Below are positions 6,397 through 13,458 of a stretch of 14,219 nucleotides of DNA, piece by piece. Source of the stretch: Clostridiales bacterium (GTDB lineage: Bacteria > Bacillota > Clostridia > Christensenellales > UMGS416); assembly GCA_012515725.1 (NCBI GenBank), contig JAAYXU010000193.1:1-14219 (forward strand), read 5' to 3'. The position numbers and the translations under genes are program-made. Within the stretch, counting starts at the first letter, position 1. Every line of letters begins with the position of its first letter. Under the pieces are notes generated by a model. That model was not told where the DNA came from. It searched no databases and saw only the letters and a list, made by a program, of their open reading frames with translations.

Positions 6397-7927
6397 GCGC
6401 CTCTAGCGTCTCGGCAAGCCGATCGTAGGATGGCTTGAGCTGCGCGTAGAGTCCACGGTAAATGGGATAGAGCCGCCGGTAGACCCGGGCGCTCCGCTCG
6501 TCGGGCTGCACCGATTCGCCGGGGCGTACAGCCGCGTCGCACGCTTCGGGAACGCTCCCGTATATACCCGCGCCCACACCGGCCAGCAGCGCCGCGCCCA
6601 GCGCTGGTCCTTCGCCCGACTCGAGCGCGCACACGCGCGTCCCGAACATATCAGCCTGCATCTGCCGCCACAGCGGACTGCGCGCTCCGCCGCCCGAGGC
6701 GCGCACCTCGGAGGCGTCCACGCCCATCTCGCGGATGATGCACAGCGCGTCCAGCAGGCTGTAGGTTACGCCCTCCATGACCGCTCGGATCATATCGGCG
6801 CGCGTATGCCGCGCCGACAGCCCGAAGAACACCCCTTTAGCCGCCGGGTCGAGGTGCGGCGTCCGCTCACCCATCAGGTACGGCAGATAGATGAGCCCGC
6901 CACAGCCCGGCTGCGCACTGCGGGCCTGCTCACCCATCAGTTCGTATGGATCCACGCCCAGCCTGCGCGCCATGACCTGCTCGACCGCGCAGAACTCGTC
7001 GCGGAACCAACGGTAGGAAAGCCCCGCGCCCTGCGTCACGCCCATGATGTGCCAGCAGCCCGGCACCGCGTGGCAGAATGTATGGACCCGGCCTCCCGGA
7101 TCTATGCGCACGCTGTCGGTATGGGCGAACACGACGCCCGACGTGCCGATCGTGGAGGATACGACTCCCGTACGCACGATGCCGTTCCCCACCGCTCCCG
7201 CGGCCTGGTCGCCGCCGCCCCCGGCCACCGGAAGACCTTCGGGCAGGCCTGTAAGCGCCGCGGCCTGCCTGGTCAGCTGTCCGCTGATCTCATAGGACTC
7301 GTACACCGCGGGCATCCAGTCGGCCGGTATACCCAGCCTGTCCAGCACCTCGGCTGACCAGGTGCGCCGGGGCACGTCCAGGAACTGCGTGCCGCTCGCG
7401 TCGGATACCTCGGTCGCGTATTCGCCGGTCAGGCGGTACCGGATGTAGTCCTTGGGCAGCAGCACCTTCGCGGTCCGCTCAAAGATTCCGGGCTCGTGGT
7501 TGCGCACCCACAGGAGCTTCGAGGCGGTAAACCCGGTGAGCGCCGGGTTGGCGGTAATCTGTATCAGTCGCTCGCGGCCTACCCGCTCGTGGATCTGGTC
7601 GCACTCCAGGCCTGTGCGCTGGTCGCACCAGATGATCGATCGGCGCAGCACCGCGCCGTCCCGGTCAAGCAGCACGAGCCCATGCATCTGGCCCGACAGT
7701 CCCATCGCGCGAATATCGCGGGTATTGATTCCGCTTTTTTTGATAACCGCGGCGATCGTCTCCCGGACAGCCCGCCACCAGTCGTCGGGATCCTGCTCCG
7801 CCCAGCCGATTTCAGGCTGATACAGCGGGTATTCGGCCGTCGCTCCGGCCAGCGCTCTGCCAGCCGGATCGAATAACACGGTCTTGGTTCCCGACGTTCC
7901 CAGATCGACTCCGACAAGGTATCCCAT
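6383..7927 (-). CDS. xylB: Xylulokinase (FGGY carbohydrate kinase)
   Basis: Phosphorylates D-xylulose with ATP to xylulose 5-phosphate, feeding the pentose phosphate pathway. It has 514 residues, slightly longer than the usual 480-500. FGGY motifs are complete: VGVDLGTSGTKTVLFD at 5-20, GWAEQDPDDWW at 41-51, SGQMHG at 78-83 in the sugar site, GGGGDQAAGAVGNG at 236-249 with the likely catalytic base D240, IGTSGVVF at 260-267 and GGGARSPLWRQ at 412-422. Together SGQMHG and GGGDQAAG favour xylulokinase over glycerol or gluconate kinase, though specificity within FGGY is never certain from sequence. GGGAGG lies 8 nt before the ATG, overlapping the stop of the DUF523 gene 3 nt upstream. No xylose isomerase or transporter is adjacent. 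The gene ends inside the convergent DUF4130 gene with no terminator between. Confidence 0.92.
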   Translation of the reverse strand: MGYLVGVDLGTSGTKTVLFDPAGRALAGATAEYPLYQPEIGWAEQDPDDWWRAVRETIAAVIKKSGINTRDIRAMGLSGQMHGLVLLDRDGAVLRRSIIWCDQRTGLECDQIHERVGRERLIQITANPALTGFTASKLLWVRNHEPGIFERTAKVLLPKDYIRYRLTGEYATEVSDASGTQFLDVPRRTWSAEVLDRLGIPADWMPAVYESYEISGQLTRQAAALTGLPEGLPVAGGGGDQAAGAVGNGIVRTGVVSSTIGTSGVVFAHTDSVRIDPGGRVHTFCHAVPGCWHIMGVTQGAGLSYRWFRDEFCAVEQVMARRLGVDPYELMGEQARSAQPGCGGLIYLPYLMGERTPHLDPAAKGVFFGLSARHTRADMIRAVMEGVTYSLLDALCIIREMGVDASEVRASGGGARSPLWRQMQADMFGTRVCALESGEGPALGAALLAGVGAGIYGSVPEACDAAVRPGESVQPDERSARVYRRLYPIYRGLYAQLKPSYDRLAETLEALREE

Positions 7928-7930
7928 CGC

Positions 7931-8386
7931 TCATTCCTCCCGGCGCTGACTATATTCGGTCCGGACGCGCACTCCGGCCCGCTTAAGCGCGGCGCATGTG
8001 ACGCCGTCGCCCGGCCTTTTTCCTCCCGTAAAACTGCCGTCATATATGCAGCCGCACCCGCACGACGGACTACCGGACTTGAGAACGGCCTCGCGTATAC
8101 CGTACCTGCGGCACAGCGCGACCGCCAATTTCGCGCCGCGCAGGAACGCTTCGGTCACGTCCTCCCCGTCCCGGTTCACGACCCGGGCCCTTCCGTCCAG
8201 CACGTCCGCGCCATCACCGCCCACGATCTCGCTGGGCGTCCGGGGCACAGGCAGTCCTCCTGCCATCTCGGGACACAGGGGCAGGGTCTCTCCCGCCGTC
8301 AGCTTCTCAAGAAACATGCGGCAGGTCTGCGCCTTCCCGTCGTACCGGCACGCGGCGCCCGCCAGACAGGCGCTTATAAGTATCAT
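7931..8386 (-). CDS. DUF523 / TudS-like iron-sulfur protein
   Basis: A 151-residue DUF523 protein. The family includes TudS thiouracil desulfurase, where three conserved cysteines hold a [4Fe-4S] cluster that removes sulfur from thiolated uracil. Those positions are present: C7 in SACLAGAACRYDG, C38 in LCPEMAGGLPVPRTP and C109 in SGSPSCGCG. No DUF1722 domain follows, as in short family members. I chose ATG 8386 because the family start MILISACLAG begins there and GGAGG lies 9 nt upstream; the longer frame to 8506 only reads through the end of mutS2. It lies 13 nt after mutS2 and 3 nt before xylB, so it is within that operon. A desulfurase activity is inferred from the family; many members are uncharacterised. 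Confidence 0.85.
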   Translation of the reverse strand: MILISACLAGAACRYDGKAQTCRMFLEKLTAGETLPLCPEMAGGLPVPRTPSEIVGGDGADVLDGRARVVNRDGEDVTEAFLRGAKLAVALCRRYGIREAVLKSGSPSCGCGCIYDGSFTGGKRPGDGVTCAALKRAGVRVRTEYSQRREE

Positions 8387-8399
8387 AGCGCCCCGCCTC

Positions 8400-10760
8400 C
8401 TATTTGAGTTTGACCACCGTGACGCCCGCGTCGCCCTCTCCGTACTGGCCCAGCCGGTAGGCGTCCACATGCGGATGACGCCGCAGGAACTGCCAGACCG
8501 CGTCACGCAGCGCGCCCGTGCCCTTGCCGTGTATGATGCTGACCTCGCTCAGGCCCGCCATGAACGCCTCATCCAGATACAGGTCCACGGCCTGTACGCC
8601 GCTCTGTCCGTCGTATCCGCGTATATCAAGCTCGGCGGACACCGCGGTGCGCAGCCCGAACGAGCGTCCCGCGCCCGCAGGCTCGGGCGCATCGGCCCGC
8701 TCCGCCCTGCGCAGATTAGTTAGCCGGGTGGTAAGCCGCATGACGCCGACCTGTACCTGCACCTCGCCCCGCTCGGTGGGAGGCTTGAGCACCGTGCCCT
8801 GTTTGTCGATATCGACGAGCAGCACCGTTTCCCCTTCCCGCAGGTCTGCGGGAGGCTTGAGGGGGATACCGCTCGGGCGGGCGGCGGCCGGGCGCTTGGC
8901 GGTCTCGTCCTCGAGCGCGCGCAGCGCGTCCCGCGTCTCCTGTATGGCCCGCTCCTGTTCGGGTACGCTTTCGGGCCGCTGCGTCCTGAGCTGGGCGATC
9001 GCGGCCTCGGCCTCCTGCCTGGCCCGGCGCACCAGCGCGCGGGCCTCGTCCCGTGCCTTTCCGAGTATCGCGCGCCGCTGCTCCTCCAGCCGTGCGCGCT
9101 GCTGCTCAACCTGCTTTTTTATTTCCTCCATTTCCAGCCGCGCTTCCTCGGCTACCTGACGCTCCCTGGCGGCCATCGCGCGGTGGTACTCGGCGTTCTC
9201 AATCACATCCTCGAAGCGCACAGCCTCCTTGGACAGAAGCTCCCGGGCTCTTGCGATGAGCGCCTCGTCCATACCCAGACGCCGGGAGATTTCGAACGCG
9301 TTGCTCTTGCCGGGTATGCCCATCGTCAGCCGGAATGTGGGACGCAGCGTTTCCACATCAAACTCCATCGACGCGTTCTCGACGCTGTCCGCCGACAGCG
9401 CGTAGGCCTTTAGCTCGCTGTAGTGGGTGGTCGCCATCGTGCGCACCCTCATGGCGGTGAGCCGCTCCAGTATCGCGATCGCGAGCGCCGCGCCCTCGGT
9501 GGGATCGGTGCCCGCCCCCAGCTCGTCAAGGAGCGCCAGCGATTCGCTGTCCACTTCGCGCAGTGTCTCGACGATGTTGCGCATATGAGAGGAAAACGTG
9601 GACAGGCTCTGCTCGATGCTCTGCTCGTCGCCTATGTCGGCGAATATACGGCTGAAAACCGGAAACTCGCAGCCCTCCGCGCCCGGAACGTGCAGTCCCG
9701 CCTGGGCCATGAGCGCCAGCAGCCCGCAGGTTTTGAGCGTGACGGTCTTTCCGCCCGTATTGGGGCCGGTAATTATGAGCGATGTAAACTCCCCGCCCAG
9801 CCAGAAGTCCACGGGAACCACCTGCTCCCGCGGTATGAGCGGATGGCGGCCCCGGCGTACCCGGAGCCGTCCCTCGCTGTTCACGACCGGCTCCACGGCG
9901 TTCATATCGATAGCCAGCACGCCCTTGGCAAATATAAAGTCGAGCGTCGCCAGCGTGGTAAGGGCTACCGCGATCTCATCGCTGCTGCGGGCTACCATCG
10001 CTGTCAGCTCGCGCAGTATCCGCTCAATCTCCTCGCGCTGCCGAGCTTCCCATTCCCGCAGCTCGTTGTTGATCTCCACAACCGCCATGGGCTCGATAAA
10101 CAGCGTCGAGCCGCTGCCCGACTGATCGTGTATGAGTCCGGGCATCTGCCCGCGGCATTCCTGGCGCACCGGGACCACATAGCGGCCTGCGCGGATCGTG
10201 ATGATGGGCTCCTGCAATATCTTCGCGGCCGACTGCGACTTGATGAGCGTCTCCAGCCGGTCGCGGATGCGGCTGTGGCATACGCGAATCTGACGCCGGA
10301 TCTTCGCGAGCTCCTCGGAGGCGTTATCGTGTATCTCCTCGTCGCTCAATATGCAGCGCTTGATTTCTTCCTCGGTGCCGCGCAGATCCACGAGCCCATA
10401 GGCGATCTGGGCTATTAGCTCCTGGGATCCGCATTCCTTTTCCAGCTTCAGCTTGATGGATCGGGATATGCCCAGCGTTCCGGCAGCCGCGTTTAGCTCC
10501 GCGATGGAAAGCACCGCTCCCATTCGCGCACGGTTCACGATTTCGCGTATGTCGTCAAAGCTGCGCATCGGATTCACGCCGGTACGCAGCACGAACGAGG
10601 CCGCCTCGGCGGTCTCCCGCTGTCGCTGACGGATCTCCAGAAGCTCCCGGCTGGGATTAAGAGCCCGCGCCAGGTCCGCGCCCATCGACGAGCAGCACCG
10701 CTGGGACAGCAACTCCCTCACCTTGTCAAATTCCAGTTTTCGGATCGTGCTTTCGTTCAT
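8400..10760 (-). CDS. mutS2: Endonuclease MutS2 with C-terminal Smr domain
   Basis: A MutS-family ATPase with a Smr nuclease tail. MutS2 lacks the mismatch-recognition domain; it acts in suppressing recombination and, in Bacillus, in rescuing collided ribosomes. From ATG 10760 there are 786 residues, as in Bacillus subtilis (785), and the N-terminus aligns (8 residues before LEFDKV). Walker A is GPNTGGKT at about 332-339, Walker B is LALLDELGAGTDPTEG at about 408-423. A charged coiled coil rich in E, R and Q covers about 510-620. The Smr domain ends the protein, with LDIRG and HGKGTGALR. The start is odd: ATG 10760 and ATG 10766 lie just after a terminator hairpin, with no Shine-Dalgarno; a TTG at 10781 inside the hairpin has GGAAAGG upstream. 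It follows zapA, a common Firmicutes arrangement. Confidence 0.93.
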   Translation of the reverse strand: MNESTIRKLEFDKVRELLSQRCCSSMGADLARALNPSRELLEIRQRQRETAEAASFVLRTGVNPMRSFDDIREIVNRARMGAVLSIAELNAAAGTLGISRSIKLKLEKECGSQELIAQIAYGLVDLRGTEEEIKRCILSDEEIHDNASEELAKIRRQIRVCHSRIRDRLETLIKSQSAAKILQEPIITIRAGRYVVPVRQECRGQMPGLIHDQSGSGSTLFIEPMAVVEINNELREWEARQREEIERILRELTAMVARSSDEIAVALTTLATLDFIFAKGVLAIDMNAVEPVVNSEGRLRVRRGRHPLIPREQVVPVDFWLGGEFTSLIITGPNTGGKTVTLKTCGLLALMAQAGLHVPGAEGCEFPVFSRIFADIGDEQSIEQSLSTFSSHMRNIVETLREVDSESLALLDELGAGTDPTEGAALAIAILERLTAMRVRTMATTHYSELKAYALSADSVENASMEFDVETLRPTFRLTMGIPGKSNAFEISRRLGMDEALIARARELLSKEAVRFEDVIENAEYHRAMAARERQVAEEARLEMEEIKKQVEQQRARLEEQRRAILGKARDEARALVRRARQEAEAAIAQLRTQRPESVPEQERAIQETRDALRALEDETAKRPAAARPSGIPLKPPADLREGETVLLVDIDKQGTVLKPPTERGEVQVQVGVMRLTTRLTNLRRAERADAPEPAGAGRSFGLRTAVSAELDIRGYDGQSGVQAVDLYLDEAFMAGLSEVSIIHGKGTGALRDAVWQFLRRHPHVDAYRLGQYGEGDAGVTVVKLK

Positions 10761-10768
10761 TTCCATGT

Positions 10769-10789
10769 AAAAAGGGGGCAAAGCCCCCT
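10769..10789 (-). terminator. Intrinsic terminator between zapA and the mutS2 start
   Basis: On the minus strand AGGGGGC-TTT-GCCCCCT forms a perfect 7-bp GC-rich hairpin followed by TTTT. It begins 14 nt after the zapA stop and its U-tract ends 2 nt before ATG 10766 of mutS2. It either ends zapA transcripts or attenuates mutS2, and it occupies the space where a mutS2 ribosome binding site should be. Confidence 0.75.
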
Positions 10790-10803
10790 GCCTTTCCGAT
10801 TTG

Positions 10804-11178
10804 TCAGATGCGGCCCTTTTTGAGTACCGCCACGTTCTCCGCCGGCGGATCCCGGCGCACCTTCCCCTCCCGCGCAGAGCCGGGCCCCGTCGGCGCTTCC
10901 CGGGGCGGAACCTCCCGCCGATCCGCGTATTCCCCGGCTTCAGGCGGTTCGTCGGGCTGCGGATTCCGGCTGCGCTCCCGGATAAGCTCGTCGGCGATAT
11001 TAAGCGCCGCCAACACCGCGATCATCGTAGTACTCAGGTCGGTGAACTGCTTTGCGATCTCGTTCATCTTCCTGTCTACATATATGGCTACACGGTGCAT
11101 GTATTCCTCGGACTCGTAGCCCGACAGGCGGTACTCCTGACCGCCGATACGCACGACTGTTTTTACCTTGTCGCTCAT
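10804..11178 (-). CDS. zapA: Cell division protein ZapA-like
   Basis: A small cytoplasmic protein that binds and bundles FtsZ at the division ring. Residues about 1-75 form the ZapA domain: KVRIGGQEYRLSG-like strands (here VKTVVRIGGQEYRLSG), then SEEYMHRVAIYVDRKMNEI and the helix FTDLSTTMIAVLAALNIADEL, which in ZapA forms the dimer coiled coil. Residues about 80-124 are a Pro-, Glu- and Arg-rich tail without a fold, making it longer (124 residues) than Bacillus ZapA (about 85). I chose ATG 11178 because GGAGGGG lies 6 nt upstream; the in-frame ATG at 11193 overlaps that site. It has its own promoter and is followed by an intrinsic terminator before mutS2. Confidence 0.88.
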   Translation of the reverse strand: MSDKVKTVVRIGGQEYRLSGYESEEYMHRVAIYVDRKMNEIAKQFTDLSTTMIAVLAALNIADELIRERSRNPQPDEPPEAGEYADRREVPPREAPTGPGSAREGKVRRDPPAENVAVLKKGRI

Positions 11179-11201
11179 CGCCGACCCCTCCATTTTCCTA
11201 T

Positions 11202-11230
11202 ATTCTACAATAACCCCGATAATCTTTCAA
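11202..11230 (-). promoter_or_regulatory. Sigma-A-type promoter of zapA
   Basis: TTGAAA (11225-11230) and TAGAAT (11202-11207) on the minus strand, separated by 17 bp. The start would be near 11195, leaving about 17 nt of leader with the GGAGGGG site. Confidence 0.65.
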
Positions 11231-11381
11231 GCAGGAAAACCACGGCTCGGCGGGGCAACTTCGTTCACCTTGCATAATTCGTGACGCTTTATCGCCTGAT
11301 GGGAGATACGCGTTGCGCAGCGGTGAGGACACAACTCCTGTGGCGGGTAATCCACAAGAGCCGCCCGCGGCTGTTCTTTTT
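11230..11381 (+). ncRNA. Candidate small RNA divergent from zapA
   Basis: On the plus strand a -10-like GATAAT (11218-11223, poor -35) lies within the zapA promoter and would start RNA near 11230. About 150 nt later AGCCG-CCCG-CGGCT (11359-11372) is followed by GTTCTTTTT, a short but GC-rich terminator. Internal pairing includes CGGCTC (11244-11249) with GAGCCG (11358-11363, competing with the terminator) and TGTGG-N8-CCACA. The nearest plus-strand gene upstream ends at 6396, so the terminator implies a local transcript. I could not fit it to 6S, SRP or a known riboswitch. No plus-strand protein is convincing. Confidence 0.3.
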
Positions 11382-11408
11382 GCCCTAATTTATCAATATG
11401 TTTATAAT
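11380..11408 (+). promoter_or_regulatory. Consensus-like promoter upstream of the Myb-domain gene
   Basis: TTGCCC (11380-11385), 17 bp, then a perfect TATAAT (11403-11408). The start would be near 11415. The transcript would meet a terminator hairpin at 11428-11457 after only about 13 nt and then run on to the gene at 11529. Confidence 0.55.
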
Positions 11409-11427
11409 AAGGCGATACCGACGATAA

Positions 11428-11457
11428 GAGCGGAAAGATGTTTTTCCCGCTCTTTTT
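11428..11457 (+). terminator. Intrinsic terminator in the leader of the Myb-domain gene
   Basis: GAGCGG (11428-11433) pairs with CCGCTC (11447-11452), extended by AAA with TTT around one bulged C, and is followed by TTTTT. It lies between the promoter at 11380-11408 and the gene at 11529, so it is placed as an attenuator. Confidence 0.6.
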
Positions 11458-11468
11458 CATTGAGCGGG

Positions 11469-11498
11469 GTATATCGGGACCGTACACGGTTCATAATG
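11469..11498 (+). promoter_or_regulatory. Possible sigma-G-type (forespore) promoter
   Basis: GTATA (11469-11473) fits GYATR and CATAATG (11492-11498) fits CATWMTA at six of seven positions, separated by 18 bp; the Bacillus sigma-G spacing is 17-18. It lies just upstream of the RsfA-like gene and downstream of the terminator. A dyad ACCGT-AC-ACGGT (11479-11490) sits in the spacer. Motifs this short occur by chance. Confidence 0.3.
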
Positions 11499-11528
11499 AG
11501 AGCAGTAAAATATGGCAGGGGGATCGAT

Positions 11529-12413
11529 ATGGCAAGCCAATTGGCAGTCCAACGCGTACTCAGCCGGAGCGGCTGGAGCGATAAGGAAGTAACACTGCTC
11601 AAAGGAAAACTTGGCATCGCAGCCAAAACCGGAGACACGCTGCGCACGGTCTTCGAACAGGTAGCTGAGGAGACAGGGCGCAAGGCCAACAGCGTACGGA
11701 ACTACTACTATACGGCCGTAAGACGCGAGCTGGCTCAAAAGGGAGGCGAAGGACTGGTACGGCGTCCCGAGTCCCACTTTATACCCTTCACACCCGAAGA
11801 AATCGAGGAACTCTTAAAAACGGTGCTGACCGCACAGGCGCAGGGCATATCGGTACGCGCATGTACGATGAGGATAGGAAACGGGGACCGGGCGCGAATG
11901 CTCCGATACCAGAACAAATACCGCTCTCTTGTCAGAAATCATCGCGAACTCGTTGAAAAAACGATACGGGAGCTGGAGAACCAGTCCATTCCCTGTTTCA
12001 ACCCCTACACCCGGAGGGTTAAAACAGGCGCGGATACCCACGGCAGCTACGTTCCAGCGCGGCGCGGGCGCAAGCCCAAATGGGACGAGGAGCTGAGCAG
12101 ATTGTCCAGAGAAGCCGTTGATGAGCTTAAAAAAGTGACCGACGTCGAAATTCCTGCGCTGATGCGCGGCATCATGGCGCTTGCCCGCCTCGCGTCGGAA
12201 GCTGAGAACGAGCGCAAGCGCAGCGAATCGCTGAAAGACGAACTCGACCAGGCCAACCGCCAAACCGAGTATTATAAGAAGCGGCTGGAGCAGCTTGCGC
12301 GGGACATACAGGATTATCTGGCGACCCGGGACGCGTCCCGGATAGGCGAGATAACGGAAATAATCCGCCAGATTGGCACTCCGATTCACTCGGTCAGTAA
12401 GCTAAAGCAGTAA
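11529..12413 (+). CDS. Myb/SANT-like DNA-binding protein, RsfA-like
   Basis: A 294-residue likely DNA-binding protein. Residues about 14-68 look like a Myb/SANT-type helix-turn-helix: GWSDKEVTLL, then GDTLRTVFEQVAEETGRK and SVRNYYYTAVRREL, the pattern of RsfA, the Bacillus prespore regulator. Residues about 87-135 form a second helical unit (FTPEEIEELLKTVL, then GISVRACTMRIGNGDRARML). ARRGRKPKW (177-185) resembles an AT-hook. Residues about 220-265 are a charged coiled coil (ENERKRSESLKDELDQ), probably for oligomerisation. I chose ATG 11529 because AGGGGG lies 6 nt upstream; ATG 11496 is in frame but has no binding site. It is a single-gene unit between divergent zapA and convergent dapA-like genes. 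The link to RsfA is by pattern, not by alignment; a sporulation role is inference. Confidence 0.7.
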   Translation: MASQLAVQRVLSRSGWSDKEVTLLKGKLGIAAKTGDTLRTVFEQVAEETGRKANSVRNYYYTAVRRELAQKGGEGLVRRPESHFIPFTPEEIEELLKTVLTAQAQGISVRACTMRIGNGDRARMLRYQNKYRSLVRNHRELVEKTIRELENQSIPCFNPYTRRVKTGADTHGSYVPARRGRKPKWDEELSRLSREAVDELKKVTDVEIPALMRGIMALARLASEAENERKRSESLKDELDQANRQTEYYKKRLEQLARDIQDYLATRDASRIGEITEIIRQIGTPIHSVSKLKQ

Positions 12414-12432
12414 GCGTCGGGCACCAAAGAAA

Positions 12433-12534
12433 CGAACAGGCAGAGCCGGGAGACCCGCGCATTCAAGGTGTAACACACCTAAAAGCTGAATGCATCGGTT
12501 TCCCGGCTCTTGACTGTTCGCTTACTATGCGAAC
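12433..12534. repeat. Large nested inverted repeat between convergent genes
   Basis: Four nested helices form one long hairpin on either strand: CGAACAG (12433-12439) with CTGTTCG (12514-12520); AGAGCCGGGAGACC (12442-12455) with its 14-nt partner at 12497-12510, one G-U pair; GCATTCA with TGAATGC; and AGGTGT-AAC-ACACCT at the tip. GTTCGC (12516-12521) can instead pair with GCGAAC (12529-12534), so two folds exclude each other. No good U-tract follows on either strand. It may act as a bidirectional transcription block, an RNA element or a small mobile repeat. Confidence 0.55.
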
Positions 12535-12550
12535 GCGCGCCCGGCCGCAT

Positions 12551-13453
12551 TTACCTTGTGGCGTACACGCCCAGCTCACGGAGTATCGCCGCGAGCTTTT
12601 CCTTGTTTTCGGGCGACATTTCCCCCACCGGGGGCGCGGTCACGCCGGTGTCGATGCCCACCATCCGGATAGCTTCCTTCATGACGACAGGGAACGTGCC
12701 CAGCCCGAACGCGATGCGCAGGGGCGCCAGTTGGTACTGGTATTCCCTGGCCTTCTCCATGTCGCCCGCCATGAACGAATCGAATATGCCGGTAACCAGT
12801 CTGGGAACGATGTTTGCCGAGGCAGCCACCGCTCCGGCGCCGCCGTATACGAGATTGGCCAGTATCAGCGTGTCGCGGCCGCTGAATACACGGAAACCGA
12901 ATTCCCTTGTACGGCGTATGTATTCGCCCATGCGGGTCATGTCGCCCGTCGAATCCTTGATTCCCACTATGTTATCCACGCGGGCCAGTTTCACTGCCAG
13001 GTCGACGCCAATGTCCACATGGGTGCGGTCAAGGTTGTTATAGAGTATGGTATCCATGTCCCCGGCGGCCTTCGCGATGGCGGTGAAGTGCGCGTAGAGC
13101 TCGTCCTGGGTAGGCGATATGAAATAGGGCGTCAGCACCGATATACCGCTTACGCCGCAGGCTTTCACCATTTCGGTCGTCCGGACGCACTCGGCGGTGG
13201 TCACACTGCCTACTCCCACATAGACGGGCACGCGGCCGTTATTATGGCGTACGGTCTCCTCCACCAGTTTCCGCTTCTCGTCCATTTCGATGCCGTAGAA
13301 TTCACCGGTCGTCCCCAGCACGAAGAGCGCCGCCACGCCGCCCTCGATCGTATAGTCGATGAGCCTGCGCAGCGAGTCCACCATCACCTTCCCGCCGGGC
13401 GTCAAGGGCGTGATGAGCGCGGGCATGATGCCGAACCGTTCCCTGATGGCCAT
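12551..13453 (-). CDS. DapA/NanA-family aldolase, probably for a 2-keto-3-deoxy sugar acid
   Basis: A 300-residue class I aldolase of the dihydrodipicolinate synthase superfamily, which forms a Schiff base with pyruvate. GTTGE (47-51) holds the hydroxyls of the triad, Y138 is in LYNNLDRT, and K166 in GIKDSTGD is the Schiff-base lysine; R143 is at the DapA arginine position. Two features differ from typical DapA: LYNNLDRT in place of YNVPxRT and SGRD at 191-194. It is cotranscribed after an IlvD/Edd-family dehydratase with 5 nt between them and the ribosome binding site GGAGG inside the dehydratase end, about 10 nt before ATG 13453. That pairing, dehydratase then aldolase, is typical of sugar-acid breakdown (gluconate-, xylonate- or arabinonate-type), so I prefer this to lysine synthesis. 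N-acetylneuraminate lyase is less likely. Confidence 0.85.
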   Translation of the reverse strand: MAIRERFGIMPALITPLTPGGKVMVDSLRRLIDYTIEGGVAALFVLGTTGEFYGIEMDEKRKLVEETVRHNNGRVPVYVGVGSVTTAECVRTTEMVKACGVSGISVLTPYFISPTQDELYAHFTAIAKAAGDMDTILYNNLDRTHVDIGVDLAVKLARVDNIVGIKDSTGDMTRMGEYIRRTREFGFRVFSGRDTLILANLVYGGAGAVAASANIVPRLVTGIFDSFMAGDMEKAREYQYQLAPLRIAFGLGTFPVVMKEAIRMVGIDTGVTAPPVGEMSPENKEKLAAILRELGVYATR

Positions 13454-13458
13454 AATGG

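Noticed and set aside
8387..8506. Longer N-terminus for the DUF523 protein
   Set aside because: The extra 40 residues lie within the mutS2 Smr-coding end in another frame and have no family similarity; ATG 8386 has a ribosome binding site.
9423..10418. Plus-strand frame of 331 codons
   Set aside because: Antisense to mutS2 with its Walker motifs; rich in His, Arg and Tyr as expected of a mirror frame in GC-rich DNA.
11227..11487. Minus-strand frame of 86 codons upstream of zapA
   Set aside because: It looks mildly protein-like near its end but has no recognisable family, no ribosome binding site, and crosses two plus-strand terminators and a consensus promoter.
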